Origin: Chloroflexota bacterium
Lineage (GTDB): Bacteria > Chloroflexota > Anaerolineae > Anaerolineales > UBA11858
Assembly (NCBI GenBank): GCA_030608465.1
Contig: JAUWEC010000005.1
Span: 1-35,340, forward strand
DNA length: 35,340 nucleotides
Direction: 5' to 3'
Positions 31,646-35,340 of the stretch are shown one piece after another (positions within the stretch are counted from its first letter, which is position 1; the number at the start of each line of letters is the position of its first letter). Both the position numbers and the translations under genes were made by a program. Under the pieces are notes generated by a model. The model saw only the letters and a program-made list of their open reading frames with translations, searched no databases and had not been told where the DNA came from.

Positions 31646-33644
31646 GAAGGAAAACAAAAAAACCTTAGAAGAGTATTCGCTTGATATAGCGACCCAAGAA
31701 ATGCTGGCTCGTGGTGAAGAATTGGGTTTAGAAACAGCCTTTACCCGTGCTGACAACATGAAGGCCTGTCCCATTGGAGCGGATGCGTTATGCTGCAAAA
31801 TCTGCAGTATGGGTCCCTGCCGAATTGTGAAAGCAGGACAAACCGGGATTTGTGGGGCGACAGCGGATACTATCCAAGCCCGGAATTTTATCCGTATGGT
31901 GGCTGCCGGAGCTGCAGCTCACTCTGATCACGGGCGTGACATGGCGTTTACTTTGAAAGAAACAGCCAACGGTGAAACTCAGGGTTATATTATTCGTGAT
32001 GTCGCCAAACTCCGGAACCTTGCCTCGAATTACAATATCCCCATTGAAGACCGCTCCCCCAACGAAATAGCCAATGATTTGGCGGATTTTTACATTGCCC
32101 AGTTTGGCCAGCAAAAAGGTCTGGTTGCACCGGTAATCCGGGCTCCAAAAAAACGCCGTGAAGTCTGGGAAAAAGTAGGAGTTCTTCCCCGCGGAGTTGA
32201 CCGTGAGATAGTGGAATGCCTGCACCGGACCCATATCGGCGATGACCAGGATGCAGAACATATCCTGGATCACGCGTTACGCACTGCTATCGGTGACGGC
32301 TGGGGCGGCAGTTTGATCGCCACGGACGTATCTGATATTTTATTTGGTTCCCCGGCCCCGATCCTGGGGGAAGCAAATCTTGGCGTTTTGAAAGATGACT
32401 ATGTCAATGTCGTTGTCCATGGACACGAACCCACCTTGAGCAATATGATTGTGGCCGCATCACAATCCCCGGATATCCTCGAATGTGCCCGGGCAGCGGG
32501 CGCTGAAGGAGTGAACATCTCAGGGATTTGCTGTACTGCAAATGAAGTCCTGATGCGTCAGGGTATCCCTGCCGCGGGGAACTTCCTGCAACAGGAATTA
32601 GCTATCATGACCGGTTCTGTGGAATCCATGGTAGTGGATGTTCAATGCATCATGCAGGCTATAGTTGGGCTGGCCGCAAATTTCCATACCGAGATCATCA
32701 CCACTTCCAAAAAAGTTAAAATCAAGGGCGCCACGCACATCGAATTTAATGAGAAGAAAGCCCTGGATATCGCCAAAGAGATCCTTCGCTCCGCAATCGA
32801 TAACTATAAAAACCGCGGCGAGACCCGAATTCCTGACCATCGTGAATCCCTCGTTCCTGGTTTTTCCCACGAATATATAAACTATGCCCTGGGAGGTACA
32901 TACCGGTCATCGTTCCGACCCCTCAACGATGCGATTATGTCCGGACGCATCCGAGGTCTGGTGGGTATCGTGGGCTGTAATAACCCTCGAGGCAAACACG
33001 ATGATTTGCATGTGAAATTAGCTGAGGAATTCCTTAAACAGGATGTTTTGGTTGTTGAAACCGGCTGTTCCTCTATTGCCAGCGCAAAGCAGGGTCTGAT
33101 GGTTGGCGAAGCTGGTTTGGACCAAGTAGGTCCCGGTTTGCGGGAGATCTGCGAAACGATTGGTATACCCCCGGTACTGCATATGGGTTCTTGTGTTGAT
33201 AACAGCCGCATTTTGACAGTCCTTGCCCAGGTTGTGGAAGAAGGCGGTTTGGGAGAGGATATCAGCGAAATCCCGGTTGTTGGCTTAGCGCCTGAATGGA
33301 TGAGTGAGAAAGCCATCTCTATCGCGACCTATGTTGTGGCATCAGGTGTCTATACCATCATGTCGGGTACAGCACCGTTAGATGAGAATCCAAAGGTGCC
33401 AGACAGCTCCATTGTTCCTCAACTGCTCAGCAGCGGTTGGACAGAAAAAGTTGGAGCCGGGTTAGAATTTATTCATGATTTCGACACGATCATAGAAAAA
33501 ACCCTGGAGCACATCGATAAAAAACGCGCTGACCTTGGCTTACCCGTTTATGATCCGGAAGCTTTCGGAAAAAGCGGGGATGCCCGGATGAATGAATTTG
33601 AAAAGATGTCTGTGAAAGATCGCCGCGAAGCAATTTACGGATAA
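31638..33644 (+). CDS. cooS: Anaerobic Ni-CO dehydrogenase catalytic subunit
   Basis: CooS/AcsA interconverts CO2 and CO at a Ni-4Fe-5S C-cluster, supplying CO for acetyl-CoA synthesis. All cluster ligands are present in the 668-aa protein: D-cluster Cys44 and Cys52; B-cluster Cys53, Cys56, Cys61 and Cys72 (CKICSMGPC); C-cluster His262 (VHGHEP), Cys297 or Cys298 (GICCTANE), Cys336 (DVQCIMQ), Cys446 (GCNNPRG), Cys476 (GCSS) and Cys518 (GSCVDNSR). The start is ATG 31638, 7 nt after AAGGAG; an upstream in-frame ATG at 31431 lies inside the preceding gene and is spurious. acsB follows 26 nt later, so CODH and ACS probably form one complex. Confidence 0.97.
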   Translation: MVKKENKKTLEEYSLDIATQEMLARGEELGLETAFTRADNMKACPIGADALCCKICSMGPCRIVKAGQTGICGATADTIQARNFIRMVAAGAAAHSDHGRDMAFTLKETANGETQGYIIRDVAKLRNLASNYNIPIEDRSPNEIANDLADFYIAQFGQQKGLVAPVIRAPKKRREVWEKVGVLPRGVDREIVECLHRTHIGDDQDAEHILDHALRTAIGDGWGGSLIATDVSDILFGSPAPILGEANLGVLKDDYVNVVVHGHEPTLSNMIVAASQSPDILECARAAGAEGVNISGICCTANEVLMRQGIPAAGNFLQQELAIMTGSVESMVVDVQCIMQAIVGLAANFHTEIITTSKKVKIKGATHIEFNEKKALDIAKEILRSAIDNYKNRGETRIPDHRESLVPGFSHEYINYALGGTYRSSFRPLNDAIMSGRIRGLVGIVGCNNPRGKHDDLHVKLAEEFLKQDVLVVETGCSSIASAKQGLMVGEAGLDQVGPGLREICETIGIPPVLHMGSCVDNSRILTVLAQVVEEGGLGEDISEIPVVGLAPEWMSEKAISIATYVVASGVYTIMSGTAPLDENPKVPDSSIVPQLLSSGWTEKVGAGLEFIHDFDTIIEKTLEHIDKKRADLGLPVYDPEAFGKSGDARMNEFEKMSVKDRREAIYG

Positions 33645-33670
33645 TTTGCTTGATAAGGAGAAGTTAAATA

Positions 33671-35340
33671 ATGTCTCGATATATTGCCACCCGTGCCATT
33701 CGCGGAGCTAATGCGTTAGTCATTGAAGCGGAAGCGATGCTTCAAAAAGCATTATCCGAGAAAGGCCCCGATACCATTATCGAATTCCCAAATACTGCTT
33801 ACTACCTGCCGCTAATTTATGGCATGACGGGGATCGAAGTCACTAAACTTGAACAGCTCGATGAAGTGCTCCGGATTGCCCGGAAATTACTGCACCCGGT
33901 TCCCGCAGAATCAAAGTGGACACCTTATCTGGGTGAAACTCTGGACAGCGGGATGTCCACTTTGTTAGCCGCAGAGATCATCGAAGCTATTCGATCGGTA
34001 TATCAACTTCAACCCGAGTTATACCCTGGATTTGAACTGGGCGGAGGGACGGAATATTCAGACCGAGACTTTGGAATGTCTGGACGGCTGAACGGCCCCA
34101 TTGATGATATCCAATTGCGGTCCTGGGGGATTCAATTGGTAGATGGGCGTATGCCTGGATTTGCCGCGATTGTAGGAGCCGCAAAATCCAACGAAGTCGC
34201 CGTGAAAATTGTCCGGGAGCTCCAGCAGCGCAACATTTTAACTTTCCTCACGGGGAATGTTAACGGCCGCAGCATCATCGACCAGCTTGTGGAAGAGGGT
34301 GTGGCTTTAGGGTATGACACCTATACGGTCCCCTTTGGCACAGACACCATTAGCGCAATCTATGCGCTTGGTTTTGCCACCCGCTCAGCCCTCACGTTTG
34401 GAGGACTTAAAGCAGGTCAAGCCCGGGATATCCTGGAATACAACCGGGACCGGGTTTTTGCTTTTGTGCTTGCCCTGGGGGAGGTGGATGATCTGAAATA
34501 TGCGGCTGCAGCCGGAGCACTCAACTTTGGATTCCCGGTGATTGCCGATACCGTGATCCCGGAAATATTACCTACAGGCATCACAACCTACGAACATGTT
34601 GTCAGCATGCCCTTCAATGAGATTGAAGGGGAAGATGATCTGGATCGGGCTACTAAACTGGTTCAAAAATGCATCCAGGTCAGAGGCGTGAAAATCAAGA
34701 TCACGGATGTTCCTGTCCCCGTGCCTTATGGATCTGCCTTCGAGGGAGAAGTTGTTCGCCGGGCAGATATGCGGATTGAATTTGGCGGTAAAAACTCTCG
34801 ATCCTTTGAGTACCTCTTCATGACGGATATTGAGGACATCACGGATGGGAAGGTAGATGTAGTTGGTCCCACATTTGATGATTTGGAAGACGGCGCCTCT
34901 ATGGATATGGCTGTGGTTGTTCAGGTGGCAGGGCGGGAAATGGAAATGGATTTTGAACCCGTCCTGGAACGTCAGATCCATGACTTTGTAAACGGCGCAT
35001 CTGGAATTCAGCACATTGGACAGCGGGATATTGTCTGGTGCCGAATTTCCAAGGCAGCAGCGGAGAAGGGATTTAACCTGGAACACTTCGGCAAAATCAT
35101 TCATGCTAGACTTCACGCAGATTTTGGCGCTGTTCTGGATAAAGTCCAGGTTACCGTGTACACGAAAAAAGACGACATGGAAACCTGGCTTGCGAAAGCC
35201 CGGGAAGCCTATGATTTCCGCAATAAACGACTGGCAGATATGGTCGATTCTTCAGTGGAAGAATTTTACTCCTGCACTCTCTGCCAAAGCTTTGCTCCTG
35301 ATCATGTCTGTGTAGTCAGTCCCGAGCGGTTGGGATTATG
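33671..35340 (+). CDS. acsB: Acetyl-CoA synthase (CODH/ACS beta subunit), partial at 3' end
   Basis: AcsB condenses CO from CooS, a methyl group from the corrinoid protein and CoA into acetyl-CoA. The frame is open from ATG 33671 (AAGGAGAAG upstream) to the window end, 556 codons without a stop. It begins ATRAIRGANALVIEAEAML and contains FPNTAYYLPLIYGMTG of the CODH-contacting N-terminal domain, so this is the bacterial long form rather than the archaeal short one. Further motifs are GRMPGFAAIVGAAK, AFEGEVVRRADMRIEFGG and ERQIHDFVNGASGIQHIGQRD. Three A-cluster Cys are seen: 535, 538 and 547 in CTLCQSFAPDHVC. The fourth, in the CGA motif after PERLGL, lies just past the window. Confidence 0.96.
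   Translation, partial: MSRYIATRAIRGANALVIEAEAMLQKALSEKGPDTIIEFPNTAYYLPLIYGMTGIEVTKLEQLDEVLRIARKLLHPVPAESKWTPYLGETLDSGMSTLLAAEIIEAIRSVYQLQPELYPGFELGGGTEYSDRDFGMSGRLNGPIDDIQLRSWGIQLVDGRMPGFAAIVGAAKSNEVAVKIVRELQQRNILTFLTGNVNGRSIIDQLVEEGVALGYDTYTVPFGTDTISAIYALGFATRSALTFGGLKAGQARDILEYNRDRVFAFVLALGEVDDLKYAAAAGALNFGFPVIADTVIPEILPTGITTYEHVVSMPFNEIEGEDDLDRATKLVQKCIQVRGVKIKITDVPVPVPYGSAFEGEVVRRADMRIEFGGKNSRSFEYLFMTDIEDITDGKVDVVGPTFDDLEDGASMDMAVVVQVAGREMEMDFEPVLERQIHDFVNGASGIQHIGQRDIVWCRISKAAAEKGFNLEHFGKIIHARLHADFGAVLDKVQVTVYTKKDDMETWLAKAREAYDFRNKRLADMVDSSVEEFYSCTLCQSFAPDHVCVVSPERLGL

Overview
The window looks like chromosomal DNA of an anaerobic, acetyl-CoA-pathway bacterium. My best guess is an Anaerolineae-type Chloroflexota, inferred from gene content (CooS/AcsB, HrcA/CIRCE heat-shock control, membrane-anchored TPR proteins with Pro/Thr linkers, ECF transport). 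No rRNA or tRNA is present to confirm this. Coding density is ordinary, and I see no prophage, CRISPR array or complete insertion sequence. Gene starts are of two kinds: AAGGAG-type Shine-Dalgarno starts inside operons, and a few ATGs placed 6 nt after a -10 box, which suggests leaderless mRNAs.

Layout. 1-1900: start of an AEC-type permease (minus, cut by the window edge) and a large secreted lipoprotein (minus). 1900-4080: thioesterase, M42 aminopeptidase and protein-isoaspartate methyltransferase (plus), then a structured intergenic element ending in a strong terminator. 4343-8111: RNase J and GroEL (minus), each with its own promoter; groEL carries a CIRCE operator. 8381-11035: two paralogous membrane-anchored TPR proteins (minus). 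11161-19611: trmD, then hrcA-grpE-dnaK-dnaJ-prmA behind two CIRCE elements, hpt and recO (plus).

19743-28180 is the most interesting block. An RpiR/SIS regulator heads a run encoding a double-ATPase EcfA, EcfT, an MtnA-like sugar-phosphate isomerase, a methylthioinosine-type nucleoside phosphorylase and an ECF substrate-binding membrane protein. A second unit encodes an MTA/SAH-type deaminase and a class II (fuculose-phosphate type) aldolase. Together these give every step of a 5'-deoxynucleoside disposal route (DHAP shunt): deamination, phosphorolysis, isomerisation and aldol cleavage to DHAP plus an aldehyde. An ECF importer and a sugar-phosphate-sensing regulator are built in, and Hpt nearby could recycle the hypoxanthine. 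The complete linkage with an ECF transporter is the leading candidate for an undescribed system.

28321-30591: a small lipoprotein, a 484-bp MITE-like inverted-repeat element between convergent genes, OsmC and a TlpA-like thioredoxin (minus). 31235-35340: an HMA-like small protein overlapping cooS (CO dehydrogenase), followed by acsB (acetyl-CoA synthase), which runs off the window end just before its last A-cluster cysteine. This is the core of the Wood-Ljungdahl carbonyl branch.
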